Below are positions 46,041 through 56,375 of a stretch of 64,000 nt of DNA, piece after piece (positions within the stretch are counted from its first letter, which is position 1; every line of letters starts with the position of its first letter). The notes under the pieces are model-generated. The model had not been told where the DNA came from. It worked only from the letters and a program-made list of their open reading frames with translations, and did not search any database. The position numbers and the translations under genes are program-made. Source of the stretch: Ashinkailepas kermadecensis (taxonomy: Eukaryota > Arthropoda > Thecostraca > Neolepadidae); assembly GCA_034440615.1 (NCBI GenBank), contig JAOTOM010004875.1, positions 1 through 64,000 of the forward strand, read 5' to 3'.

Positions 46041-49000
46041 TCATTGTGCACTGAAACAGAAGACATTGCTGATGATGGCATCAACAATCGTAAACAACAT
46101 GCGACGATCAAACAACAGATCCGATGGCGTTCTACTCTGGGAACAACCATTATTAGCGAATGTTTGCACATTCGCGATGTTTACCCCTGGGGATAAACAT
46201 CGTGATTCGGACTGTAGGCGAGGTCGTTTCTTCTCTTTCTGCACTGCTTCCTTCTCCGGTTCCTTCTCCGGTTCAATCTTACGTTTTCGTTCGTTGGCTG
46301 GAAAGTCCATAAACTGACCAAGCCGTAACCCTTCGTTCCGGTGTGCACAATCCGTGAGTATCTTCCGTGAACGTAAATCGTAACGGTGAGTCGGTTGCGT
46401 GTTAAAATACTCACTGTTCGGTTGTGTTTGTCTCGAACTCCCTTCTCCGTCCGTTAACAGTGATGGGTCATTAGCTAGAGGCAAATCAACATGCGAAGGG
46501 TCCGCAGGGAATGGTGGGATTTCTCCATATCCCCGTTCCGTGGTTCTGTAACCATCCGTGGTTCTGTAACCATCTCCGTTTCCGGCAGCCATGGGCTGTG
46601 TATCCTCGCATGGTAACTGACGCTGGTCATACCAGAGGCGATCACTAAGGGAGAGCTTGGCTGCGCGTAGGGGCTGGTGGCGAAGCGGCTCCTCCTCCCG
46701 TCTTGTACTTACCTGAACAGGTCGACGTACTGACTCATATGTCCTGTTCCATATGTCATCAATGTCACGGGGTCTCAGGTTTTCTGAATGTACCAACTTG
46801 GTTTTTCCATTCGTCATGTTTTTGATCACATAATTTTCGTTGCCTATTTTGGAGATGATTCCAAAATAGGGCTTCCAGAACAATGTAAATTTTGTCGACT
46901 CCCCTGGTTTGACTGAGGGGTCGTGGTAGTAGACGGGGTCTCCTGGCTTGAAAGAAGACGCGTGAGCATTCCGGTCAATTAATGCTTTGTTGTGATCTCG
47001 GGACTGCTGACGATTTTGAACTACGTCCTGGAAGGCATTGTGCAAAAATTCAAATGTTTGTGCAACGTAATCCTCTCCTGCGTAACGAACACGAGGTTGT
47101 AGGAAGGTATCGATCGGAACTCGGGCATCTCTTCCGTACATGATAACAAAAGGAGAATGGTTTGTGGTTTCGTTCTTGCTTACTCGATAGGCGGCTAAGC
47201 AAGGGTCCAGCACTTGATCCCATTGACTTTGATTTTCGCTAATTTGCTTGGAGATCATTTCGTTCAACGTTTTATGAAAACGCTCGGTTAAACCATGCAC
47301 ACTAAATCCATAATTGCGTTGCAATATTCTATGCCCTGGTCACTGAGTAGCATATTGGGAAAACCGTGTCTGGGCAGGAATTCCTTCAAGATTAATTTAG
47401 CAATTATTTCCGCGGTTTTGTCTGGTATAGCCCAAGCTTCTGGCCATCCACTGAAGTGGTCCACAATCGTGCAGACGTAACGGTTACCGCTGTCCGAAAT
47501 AGGAAATGGGCCACACGTGTCGATACCAATTATATCAATTGGGTATCGCGGCATCGGCATGTCTTGCATGGGACGTCTTTCTTTCAGGAGTTTTCTCCGG
47601 TTGCATGTTTCACAAGTCTGTACGTACTGCTTTACGTCTTTTAGCATGGTTGTCCAATAATATGACTATGCTACTTTGTCTATGGTTTTCTCAATTCCCA
47701 AATGTCCTCCGAAAAAGCCATCGTGCATGCATTCCAGCACTGGTTTCCTGAAGGGAAGTGGTAGCATCAACTGCATTCGAGTCTGCGGGCGCGTTTTCGT
47801 ACCTTTTTCTAAATGGTATAGTAATTCATCTTCTATACAGTATCTTGCCATATATTGAGAATTTTCTTTATTCAATTCCAATCTAATGGTCTCCAATTCG
47901 TCATCTGCTAATTGTGCCTGTTTGAGGTCGGGTAGGCTAGGCAAAGCGGAGTTTGTGTTGTTCGTCTGGACGGGCGTCATCTCTTCACCTTCGGAATCAG
48001 ATTCCGACTGGTATGCGTTGTCAACTACGTTAATTTCCTCATCTGGGCCTTTCCAATCTAAATGCTCATTGTCTGCTAGGTCTCCGGCTATCGGCGTGTT
48101 CGCTAGGCGTGACATCACATCGGCAGTGTAGTTCTGGGGTCCCGAAATGTATTCTATTTTGCATGCGTATTCGCCTAACATGATAGCCCAACGTTGTATG
48201 CGCGGATTTTTCATTTCACTAGTGAATAGATGTTTCAACGGCTTGTGATCTGTGTACACGGTCAGCTGTGTTCCTACTACAATGTGGCGGAGTTTACCTA
48301 AGCTGTAAATAATCGCGTAAGCCTCGCGCTCGATGGTCGGCCATTTTTGTTGTGCATCTGAGAATTGGTGCCACACATACTGTACAACTCGGTCCTGACC
48401 ATCCTGATCTTGTGTAAGCACAGCGCCTAGGGCGTATTGTGACGCATCAGTATACAACTTGAAAGGCTTGGATATGTCCGGAAAAGCTAACACTGGGGCT
48501 GTGACTAAACTGTTCTTCAACGTGTCAAAAGCCTGTTGCGCTTCGGGGGTCCATTTACATTTTGCTTTTTTTTTTGTCATGGCCGTTAGGGGTCTTGCAA
48601 TTTTGCTGAATTCGGGAACGTACTTTCGGTAATAGGAAGCCATGCCTAGAAAGCTTCTGACCTGACGGACCGTAGTCGGAGCTGGCATTGACTGTACGAC
48701 TTGGACTTTCTCTGGATTTACTGATATTCCTTCATTGGAAACAACGTGTCCTAGGTAATTCAGTTTTTCACGTAAGAAGTCACATTTGGAAATTTTCAAC
48801 TTAAGATTCGCTTTTCGCAATCGGTCAAACACTATTTCTAAATGCTTCACATGTTCCTCAAAAGTGTTACTGAAGACAATGATATCGTCAATGAAAGCCA
48901 GGGCAAACGGTCGAACATCACCAAGAACAGCGTTCATCAGGTTTTGGAAAACAGCTGGGCTGCCAGACAAACCAAAACACATTCTATTGTGCTCGAATAT

Positions 49001-50287
49001 GCCTGCATCGGTTCCAAAAGCGGTCTTTTCTCGGTCTTCTTCTGCAATGGGTATTTGCCAGAATCCTGCTTTCAGGTCTAAACTGCTACGGAACTTCGAT
49101 TTCCCTAGGGACAATAGAATGTCATCTGCGGCGGGAATACTGGGCGCGGGCACAATAGTGACAGCATTTAATTTCCTGAAATCCAAACACACACGATACG
49201 TTTTGTCCTTTTTTGGTACTACAATGACTGGAGATAACCAAGGTGAGTTACTTCTGCGTATAATTCCAGCGTCAAACATTTCTTGAATTTGATCATCCAA
49301 TATTTGGCGGTGTGCCAAAGGCAGACGGTACGGTTTTTGTATAATTGGCTGATGGCCCTGAGTGTTGATTCTCATCTCCGTGGCATCGGTCATTGTCAGT
49401 TCTATGTCTTTTTGCACAAAAACATCACGGTTTTTGGAGAGGGTTTCGCTCATTTGCTTTCTTTGAGGTTCGGGAATGTGATCCAAATTAAATGCACTCA
49501 TTTTGTCCTCAGGTGAATATGGCATGTTCGCTGGCTGGGAGACCGACGAAATATCGGCTTTCACTTCGAAATCGCTTTCCAATACTTTGGATGCAAGACC
49601 TATCACTTGACCCTTTCTAAAATGCAAGAAACGACCCGTCTCGTTGACAATGGCCCATGGGATGTGCTTATTTTTGGACATTTTCACCACGGCATTGGGC
49701 AGTAGCACTCCAGGTTCGTCTTCAAAACAAGGGGAGGTGGCCAACTGGGATACTACAAAGTTTTCTCCTGGGGTCTTCTGCTTTGCTACATGACATTTGA
49801 CTTGGATATCGGAGCGGGGGAAGACTTGGATATCATCGGACAGTCTGACCAGGAATACTCCGGTCTGCTTCAGTTCTGGTTTCGTTTTGAGCGGGTGCAC
49901 AGTCTTTCCAATCGTGAGCGTCTGGTTTTCAAAATCTAACCGAGCTTTCCGTGCTGTTAGAAAATCTACTCCGAGGAGCATGTCATGACCGAAATTGGGT
50001 ATCACAAAGAAATCATGATACATTCGTACTTTTCCCAGAGTAATGCGTATTTTCACACGTTTTGAAATGGGCAACTTATGACCCGAGGCAGAGATGAGTG
50101 ATATGTTTTTCTTTTCTTCGATCGGTTTTACTAGGTTGGGATCGCACAGGGTTAGGAAATGTTCGTCAACAAGAGATAATTGAGCACCAGTATCAAGAAG
50201 TGATCTAAATGGTTGAGAACCTATACAAATGTCGACAAAGGGGCAATTTTCACTTACCTGGCAGACGGAAGCTCGTTGTTCTGACAC
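46041..50287 (-). pseudogene. Gypsy-2 pol: protease, RT, RNase H, integrase
   Basis: The first frame (50,287-47,666, 873 codons) has the aspartic protease LLDTGAQ (catalytic D at about residue 32), RT with YRVCLDFRKLN and the active-site FIDD (about residue 466), RNase H with YTDAS (about 611) and TDHKPL (about 677), and the start of the integrase zinc domain (GGHLGIEKT). A TAG at 47,666-47,668 interrupts the frame, which continues with the core (IDTCGPFPISD, DHFSGWPEAW) to 47,288. A frameshift near 47,290-47,324 leads into the last third, ending with a C-terminal domain at 46,041. Only two lesions separate this copy from an open Pol. Confidence 0.93.
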
Positions 50288-50313
50288 GTTTGGTGAGTCG
50301 GTGTGAGGCCTCT

Positions 50314-51252
50314 CTAGTTTCCCGACGGCTGCGGGGGCTGGGGATGAGACATCTCATAAGCCCTTTTCCGACACATTCGCTGGATGTGTCCGGGAAAATT
50401 GCAGTAGTTGCAGATGAGTCTGCCTTCTGCCGTCCATCGATACGTATTTCGGGGGGAGTTCGGTGCCGTGGGAGTTCTCTGGGAGTTCTGGTAGCGGTCA
50501 TTCTGCGGCGGAACATACTGCCTGGGTGGTCGTGGCTGGTACTCACGAGGCGGTACAAATTCCGGGGTTGGTTCCTTGGGGTGTCTCTGGTACTGAGTCT
50601 GCTGCTGTGATCTCACCTGTGGCTGTTGTGAATGCTGCTGCGGGGCATGACTTACCTGGTCTACTCGTGAGGCTAAATTTGACACAATATCTGTCAGCTG
50701 GGAGATCTGTCCGGAGAGGTGGTCGGTAACGTGCGTGGCAATGGCGCTAATATCCATTGGCTCATGGTCTTTGGTGTGCAAGTCTACCAAGTACTGAAGA
50801 TTGCGCTCTTTTTCGGCGGCGGTTACGGCTTGTTCAAGGGTAGCGGGATGTTTGCGTATTAGCGATACCTGCATGCGTCTATCGTACAGGCCATCAATGA
50901 AGTTTCCAGAGAGTTGAGCTTGAATGGGAGGCAAGTCGATTTCCGTGCTCGAGTATAATTTATGAGCGAGAAGGTTGATCCTCTCGCCGTACTGTTCCAA
51001 GGTTTCATTTTTCGTGTGTTTGACCCGTTTAAGTTGTTCTTGCACAGTTCTGAGGTCGTGCATACCGGCAAATCCCACAGTGTCGATCCATGTACGTAAT
51101 CCATCAGAGTTCTGGCCATCGAATCTCTTGCTTTGACTTAGCACATCGGTTAGGAAAGGAGCCATCGCAATGTCATCTCCCATAGTGCATACGTTGGAAT
51201 CCATTGCAAGCGTTGAGTAATGGTGGTCATCAGGAGCAGTTTCGTGAGCCAT
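50314..51252 (-). CDS. Gypsy-2 gag
   Basis: A 312-codon ORF. The N-terminal half is helical capsid-like (LEQYGERINLLAHKLYS, then GNFIDGLYDRR), followed by a Gln/Pro-rich linker and one CCHC zinc knuckle CNYCNFPGHIQRMC (C-x2-C-x4-H-x4-C). Gag forms the particle and binds the RNA. The ORF is short for a Gypsy gag, and the segment before VQEQLKR seems to lack the usual hydrophobic capsid motif, so an internal deletion is possible. It ends 27 bp before the first Met of pol, which is in another frame, as in elements that use frameshifting. Confidence 0.88.
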   Translation of the reverse strand: MAHETAPDDHHYSTLAMDSNVCTMGDDIAMAPFLTDVLSQSKRFDGQNSDGLRTWIDTVGFAGMHDLRTVQEQLKRVKHTKNETLEQYGERINLLAHKLYSSTEIDLPPIQAQLSGNFIDGLYDRRMQVSLIRKHPATLEQAVTAAEKERNLQYLVDLHTKDHEPMDISAIATHVTDHLSGQISQLTDIVSNLASRVDQVSHAPQQHSQQPQVRSQQQTQYQRHPKEPTPEFVPPREYQPRPPRQYVPPQNDRYQNSQRTPTAPNSPRNTYRWTAEGRLICNYCNFPGHIQRMCRKRAYEMSHPQPPQPSGN

Positions 51253-51396
51253 GTTGAACAGTTTTGTACGTTAACAGGTTAAAGTAATCAGTAATTAATC
51301 AACAACGAATTTTTTTTTTAAAACAGTCGGGAACAGCTGGGTATTTTACGTTATACGTGGTACCAACCGGTAAGGGGACGAGTGCAGACGACAGCG

Positions 51397-52245
51397 TCAG
51401 ACGCTCGAACGTCCGTTCGTGGCGAATTGTGCACCGCCGTGGGCACTGATGGACTCGGTGATGGTGATGTCGGAGACGTCGAAGTCGTTCGGGATCGTTG
51501 ACGCTGTGAACGGAGCGGCGTCTGGTCGTGCAGAGTATGGCGGGAGTAGCTCGTCTTCCGGTCGGATGAGACTTGGGGGTCCGTTTAAACAACAATCTTC
51601 TATCACTTCTTTGTCGTGGAGAAGGATTAGGAGTTGGTACTCGTCTGGGGTCGCCGAATTAAAGCCGCAGCGCCGATGAAGGCAGGGGGGGCAGGTACAA
51701 CGATGGAAGCAGAGGGTGGATGTGGTGGTCAAGTCGCAACCACAAAGATGGCAGAAGCCGCACTTGAAGCAGTACTTGTTTGCTGTATTTGAGTGACAGT
51801 GGCAGAAGTGGCCGTCTCGTCTGAGGTTGGTCCAGTAGGATCTGTGGTAACTGCACAGATCGTCTTCGACTTCAGAGTATGGGGTGCGGAGCTCGGCTAC
51901 TGGGATGAGTAAGTCCCAGCACGTGCAACTGCCGTGGGTGATGTAGTCGAGGTCGTTGGCTGACACCCACTGACCTGCCTTGGCGCTTGGCTCGATGGGG
52001 ACGGAGAGGCCGATGTGCAGTCCTCGTTGCGGTTGTTGTGCCTGGGCGAGATCTGCCTCCCGGGTTTCGGCACCACTGTGACAGTCTGGTTGTTTCCGCT
52101 CGTGCGTCAGGCGTCGAAGAAGATGGACGCTGCTGCTGATGACCGCGTCTGTGCATCGGATGCTCCGGCCTCGAAACACGGCGTGATAGTCCAGACCTCG
52201 TTGATATTGACAAGCACAGGCACACGAGAGATAACCACTGTCCAA
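51397..52245 (-). CDS. Gypsy-2 leader ORF with Cys/His-rich block, function unknown
   Basis: A 283-codon ORF upstream of gag. Its only in-frame Met lies inside the 5' LTR (52,245), about 165 bp downstream of the LTR TATA box. The frame runs through the primer-binding site into the leader. Residues about 145-193 are rich in Cys and His (GHFCHCHS, CFKCGFCHLCGC, FHRCTCPPCLHRRC) and could bind zinc. The C-terminus is acidic and Ser/Thr-rich. I do not recognise the family. The length without stops suggests it is, or recently was, translated, but it could be a chance frame or a captured sequence. Confidence 0.55.
   Translation of the reverse strand: MDSGYLSCACACQYQRGLDYHAVFRGRSIRCTDAVISSSVHLLRRLTHERKQPDCHSGAETREADLAQAQQPQRGLHIGLSVPIEPSAKAGQWVSANDLDYITHGSCTCWDLLIPVAELRTPYSEVEDDLCSYHRSYWTNLRRDGHFCHCHSNTANKYCFKCGFCHLCGCDLTTTSTLCFHRCTCPPCLHRRCGFNSATPDEYQLLILLHDKEVIEDCCLNGPPSLIRPEDELLPPYSARPDAAPFTASTIPNDFDVSDITITESISAHGGAQFATNGRSSV
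52058..52075 (-). other. Gypsy-2 primer-binding site (tRNA-Phe type)
   Basis: The plus strand reads TCCCGGGTTTCGGCACCA, the 3' end of animal tRNA-Phe with CCA added. The minus strand (element sense) is therefore complementary over 18 nt. One base separates it from the 5' LTR. Confidence 0.88.
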
Positions 52246-52755
52246 ACCCGGTTCTCAAGTTCCGTCGGCACTCAGTCCGTTCCCTAACCAAGACAGGTCA
52301 CAAGGAGGTAGACGCCGTGAGATGTTCAGAGGGAGCGATGTTAGCAGCTCGGCGTCTCGTGATGGTCTGCCCTCTCGAGGGTCCTGTCCCCGGGTATTTA
52401 TTCATGCGTGTATATATACCAATGGAAAAAGCCTGCATGCGCTGACCTTTGCCATGGATGGAAGCACACGTGCAACGCGCGTGTGTGTGAATCACTGCCG
52501 GCGTGACCGTGGCTAACTGCGACTGCGCAGTTGCCATCGGTCGAGCGGAGCGTGTGCGTTTATTTATGTGAGCCGTCATCTAATCGGTGGCGGCCGGCGG
52601 CCGGCGGCGCGCTGGCGCGTGTGGAGGGGGGTGACGAAATGCATGTTCATGGGCCGGGGGAGCGTTGCTACAATAGCGTGATTGCTACAATACCTAGTGC
52701 TGATTACTACAATACCTAGTGCTGATTGCTACAATACCTAGTGCTGATTGCTACA
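52077..52755 (-). repeat. Gypsy-2 5' LTR
   Basis: 679 bp. Starts TGTAGCAATC and ends CTGTCACA on the minus strand. It differs from the 3' LTR at about five positions and by one extra 22-bp unit at its outer end. Confidence 0.95.
52411..52419 (-). promoter_or_regulatory. LTR TATA box
   Basis: The minus strand reads CCATTGGTATATATACACGC, an inverted-CCAAT-like motif directly before TATATATA. This is the likely core promoter of Gypsy-2. AATAAA occurs about 17 bp downstream. Confidence 0.55.
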
Positions 52756-53375
52756 TGCCTGCTCGGACTGGATGTAGCTTAATGGCCAGTCAGCGACAGC
52801 AATCCTGTTGCAGCTCGCAGCACTGTCCGTCTGGCATGCAACATCAGTTGTGTTGGCTGGTCTGCGACTGAGGGCGTCAGCCACAGAGTTCTGAGCTTCA
52901 GGGCGTTAAAGAATCTCAAAATCAAAATTACCCATAAATATCGAACCACCTGGCCAGCATGCCAGTGGGATTTTCGAAGTTTAGCAGCCATTGCAAACTG
53001 CCATGGTCCGTGCGTAGCCGAAAATGCTTGCCTACCAAAAAATGGGAATATTCCTGGACGAACACTACACAAGCCAAGAGCTCGCGTTTTGTGACAGTAA
53101 TTTTTCTGGGACTTTGTCAGCCTGTGGCTCCCATAAGCAATCACCTTCTCCTGTCCATTTTGTTCTTGGAGCAACACCGCTCCTATCCACTGGTTACTTG
53201 CGTCACACTCCAATGTGAACAAGCCAGCGTCCGATTGAAAATGAGACTGAGCCATGACTGGCGCGTCCACTAGCGCTCGCTTTACCTGATCAACTAAATC
53301 TGCAGCCACAGCCGACCACTGAAACCGAACACCCTTCCTGGTGAGGTCGAAAAGAGGCGAGGAAATCTGGGACAA
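52756..53375 (-). pseudogene. Gypsy-1 RNase H
   Basis: Shows LFTLECDASNQWIGAVLLQE and VIAYGSHRLTKSQKNY, typical of Gypsy RNase H. It is frameshifted afterwards and stops before the Gypsy-2 insertion point at 52,756. Confidence 0.8.
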
Positions 53376-53995
53376 TTCTTAATAAATCGGCGAAAGTAAG
53401 CTGCCAAGCCCAAGAAGCTACACATCTCCTTGGCGGTGCGTGGCTGTGGCCACTCGCGCACCTTCCTGACCTTTTCTGGGTCCGTGGATAGACCTGTTTC
53501 GGACACCACGTAGTCGATAAAATTCGCCTTGTTCTGGAAGAACCGACACTTTGCTATGTTTAATGTCAGTCCAGCGGCTCTCAACCGCAGCAAGACTGTG
53601 TCCAAGTTCTTCAACACTGTATACAAATCCTTGCCATGTACGATAATGTCGTCAAAGTAGTGAACACAAATATATTTTCCTAGCGGTCCCAAAACGATAT
53701 TCAACAGTTTGGCACATGTGAACGGTGCCGAATTCAGGTCGAAACACATTCGCTTGTACTGCCAATTACCGAATGGAGTGGTTATTGTGGTTTTATCTCG
53801 GTCAGCTGGATCAATCGGAATCTGCAAATAGACTTTGAATAGATCGAGAGTACAGAACAAAGATGACTCTGCAAGTGCCTCTGACGAGTCGCCTATCCTT
53901 GGAATGGGAAAAGCCGGTAATCTATAAATGGAATTTAGCCGACGCATATCAGCACAAATAGGGAGTTCCACAGATTTTTTGCGCACCAGACAAAT
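53294..53995 (-). pseudogene. Gypsy-1 reverse transcriptase, main part
   Basis: Contains CADMRRLNSIYRLPAFPIPR, CTLDLFKVYLQIPI, TPFGNWQYKRMCFDL and the catalytic YFDD in CVHYFDDIIVHG. The catalytic Asp pair is intact. The N-terminal end is cut by the ISL2EU-like insertion at 53,996. Confidence 0.88.
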
Positions 53996-55987
53996 GGGGT
54001 CTGAAAGCTACGATTTGGCCACCAGGGCGGCGCTGTACGCAATGGTCACCCGACGAGCAGGCGTCGGCCATCTTTGCTGTGCATTTTGCGTGGGGTTGCC
54101 GGGAGTCGGTGTTGGCATGTGGCTTTTATTAGGGTTGCAAGTCATTTAGGCCAAGGATTTCGGAAATATTGTGTTGAAGAAAGGTTGTTCATGGGTTACA
54201 GTGTGCCAGGAACTCGCCAATTATCGGACTCTGGCCACTAGCTTGGGTAGAACATACGCGTCTGAGCTGGCAAGTGCTTTGCTATTGACTGCACGTTAAG
54301 GTGGCGCAATTATGGACTACTAGGCGCAATTATGGACTTGAATAGTGATAGGGATTTTTATGGGAGTTTCACAACACCTCAACTTTCAAGCTTATTAAGG
54401 GAAAGGCATGCATCCACAAAAGGCATGAAGGAAGAGCTGGTCCAGAGGTAAGAGATCTCTACCCACCTACTGTTAAAAATGCATGTGCTGGCTTTTGGTG
54501 AGATTTGTTGGGTGAGTGTGGGGTGGAAATTTCGGTATTTCAGGGGGGAAATTTTGATGGATCCATTACGCATTTGTCTCATTGACGTAAGTGATGTCTT
54601 GAGTGACATACAAATATAACTTCAGTTGTTTAGGGGGGAAACGGCAGGTTTGGCCAGAGGCGAAAGGGGAAATGGACCAAAAAGGTTGGGAACCGCCGCT
54701 CTAGTGGATGTGCAGGTTCCCTGAGAAGTTCCGGTATTCATTTAGCAGGCATCACACATTGGGTGGGGCTGAAACCTAACCCGGCCTGACCAAACTTGAC
54801 CTAAAGCCTACCCTAAACCCCTTAATCTGTACGATAATTTTCCCAAGATGGGGCACAATTTCACAAGTGTCAGACCCCCCACCCAGGATTGGCACATGGA
54901 ATACCTGTGGGTCACACCAGACATTGCTCAGCCACCCCCCCCCAAGACCGGAACATGGAATACTAGCAGGCCTCATCAAACATCACTTTCCACCCTGCCT
55001 ACTCCAGGAAGGACATTCTTGGCTGGCATCCTGGCACAGCATGGGCCCCCTCTCTATGAGGTCACCCCCCCTTGACAGCTTTCTGGATCCACTCCTGTGT
55101 ACAGGACCCACAAGAGATGTGGGCCCCTGGGAGTCAGTGCCCCAAGCAGTGCAGGCTCCCTGAGAGGTGGGTGTGGGCCCCTAATGAAGCCCATATGAAC
55201 AACTACCTTGGTAAGGTACCTAGCTCTAGGTGACCAGATACCCACTGCCCAACCTAACCTGCAATGCAATTTTGGTGAAATTAATTTGACTGAACATAGC
55301 TTATGGGTGGAACTCAAATTATTAGTTTCAAATTAAGTAGGCTAACAATCCAATCTTAGCATGTTAGGTATTAGCCATGACAAATTCCTGGCTATGGATT
55401 GGGGGTGGGGGGTGGAGGGGTGCAGATTGGAGTCAATTTCTCACCCTTGGTGTGGATTGGTGCATATTTTCACTGTGGGCTGATGTGCCCCAGTGAACCT
55501 TGTGCCATACTTTACAGTCTGGACAATAGATAGGTACTTACCTTGGTACCTAATGTGCCTAGGTACCTTACCAGTGCTTTCCTAAATGGTTCCCACTACG
55601 TCTTTTACAGAAAGGCAGTCAAACAATAGTTGTTTTTCAAATCAATTTTCTGCCTTCTTACCTTGCAGTCTGCTGGAAACCTGATAGATGGATCACGTTT
55701 ATGGCAGCCGGGAACCGCACATGCACCCATACTTCTGGCTTACTTCTCCTAATTTCTAGCGCACTAATGGAAAATATTCCAGCAAACTAGACGTGTCTGA
55801 AGTACATTCAACATAATTAAATACGCGCAAACAACATACGCTGCTTACAAAATGTACAGTAGGCTTTTTAAATATAAAGATTCTGCCCCCCCTAACCCAC
55901 AAAACATAGCGCTTTAGGTTCGCCAAAGAAGGCTGGGTGACCATTGACTCCCAGCGCCATCTACATCTTTATCAACTTTCAGACCCC
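53996..55987 (-). mobile_element. ISL2EU-like element, copy 2 (inverted, nested in Gypsy-1 RT)
   Basis: Termini GGGGTCTGAAAG and CTTTCAGACCCC with flanking AAT and ATT. Removing the element and one AT restores homologous RT coding sequence across the site, which fixes the boundaries and the 2-bp AT duplication. It is about 680 bp longer than copy 1. The extra segment includes a hAT-like end (GGTTGGGAACCGCCGCTCTAG at about 54,686-54,704), which may be a further nested fragment. Confidence 0.8.
55662..55730 (-). CDS. THAP-domain first exon, copy 2
   Basis: Encodes MGACAVPGCHKRD then PSIRFPADCK, ending at AAG|GTAAGA. It is the same as the exon in copy 1 except V3A. The initiator codon, both cysteines, the FP motif and the donor are all preserved. 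Confidence 0.7.
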
Positions 55988-56375
55988 ATTGGCGATGCCC
56001 AGGTGCCGTCTGATTGCTAACACGTAATCCGAATGGAACTGATGAGTTATAAAAAGCTTTATGACGGACAAATAAGGACTGAGGCGTTGCCAGTTCTACT
56101 TTGAAGTTGTCTCATATCAGCTATGCTCTCGCGCATTGAATTGTCCATTTTAGTGGGCTTCCTCCATATCTTCGCCAAAGTGGACTTTGTGACTTTGTGG
56201 GTTTTTTTACCCCTGCTTCCAGAATCCATTGATCCACCATTTCCTGGATCTGCGACTTTACCTCATCACAGAGGTGTGGAGGAGTACGGCGAGGGCTCTG
56301 TCGCACCGGGCCACGATCGCCAGTGTCAATCGAATGGGAGACTAGACTAGTGACTCCAATGTGGCCGTCGAACAT
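55988..56375 (-). pseudogene. Gypsy-1 reverse transcriptase, N-terminal part
   Basis: HSIDTGDRGPVRQSPRRTPP and CDEVKSQIQEMVDQWI are the usual start of Gypsy RT. A frameshift follows near 56,210, and the segment resumes with WASP directly before the ISL2EU-like insertion at 55,988. Confidence 0.8.

Larger units (their letters stand above)
44638..52755 (-). mobile_element. Ty3/Gypsy element 2 (inner, young), complete LTR to LTR
   Basis: An 8.1-kb element with direct LTRs at both ends (657 and 679 bp), flanked by the 4-bp duplication TGCC (44,634-44,637 and 52,756-52,759). On the minus strand the LTR starts TGTAGC and ends GTCACA. A primer-binding site adjoins the 5' LTR and a polypurine tract adjoins the 3' LTR. 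The ORFs are leader, gag and pol. The LTRs differ by about five substitutions plus one 22-bp unit, so the insertion is recent. Pol carries one stop and one frameshift. Confidence 0.95.

Noticed and set aside
55054..55317. 87-codon frame shared by both ISL2EU-like copies (also 36,643-36,927)
   Set aside because: Conserved only because the DNA is duplicated; one copy is cut at the G-run and there are no domain motifs. It could be an untranslated part of the element.
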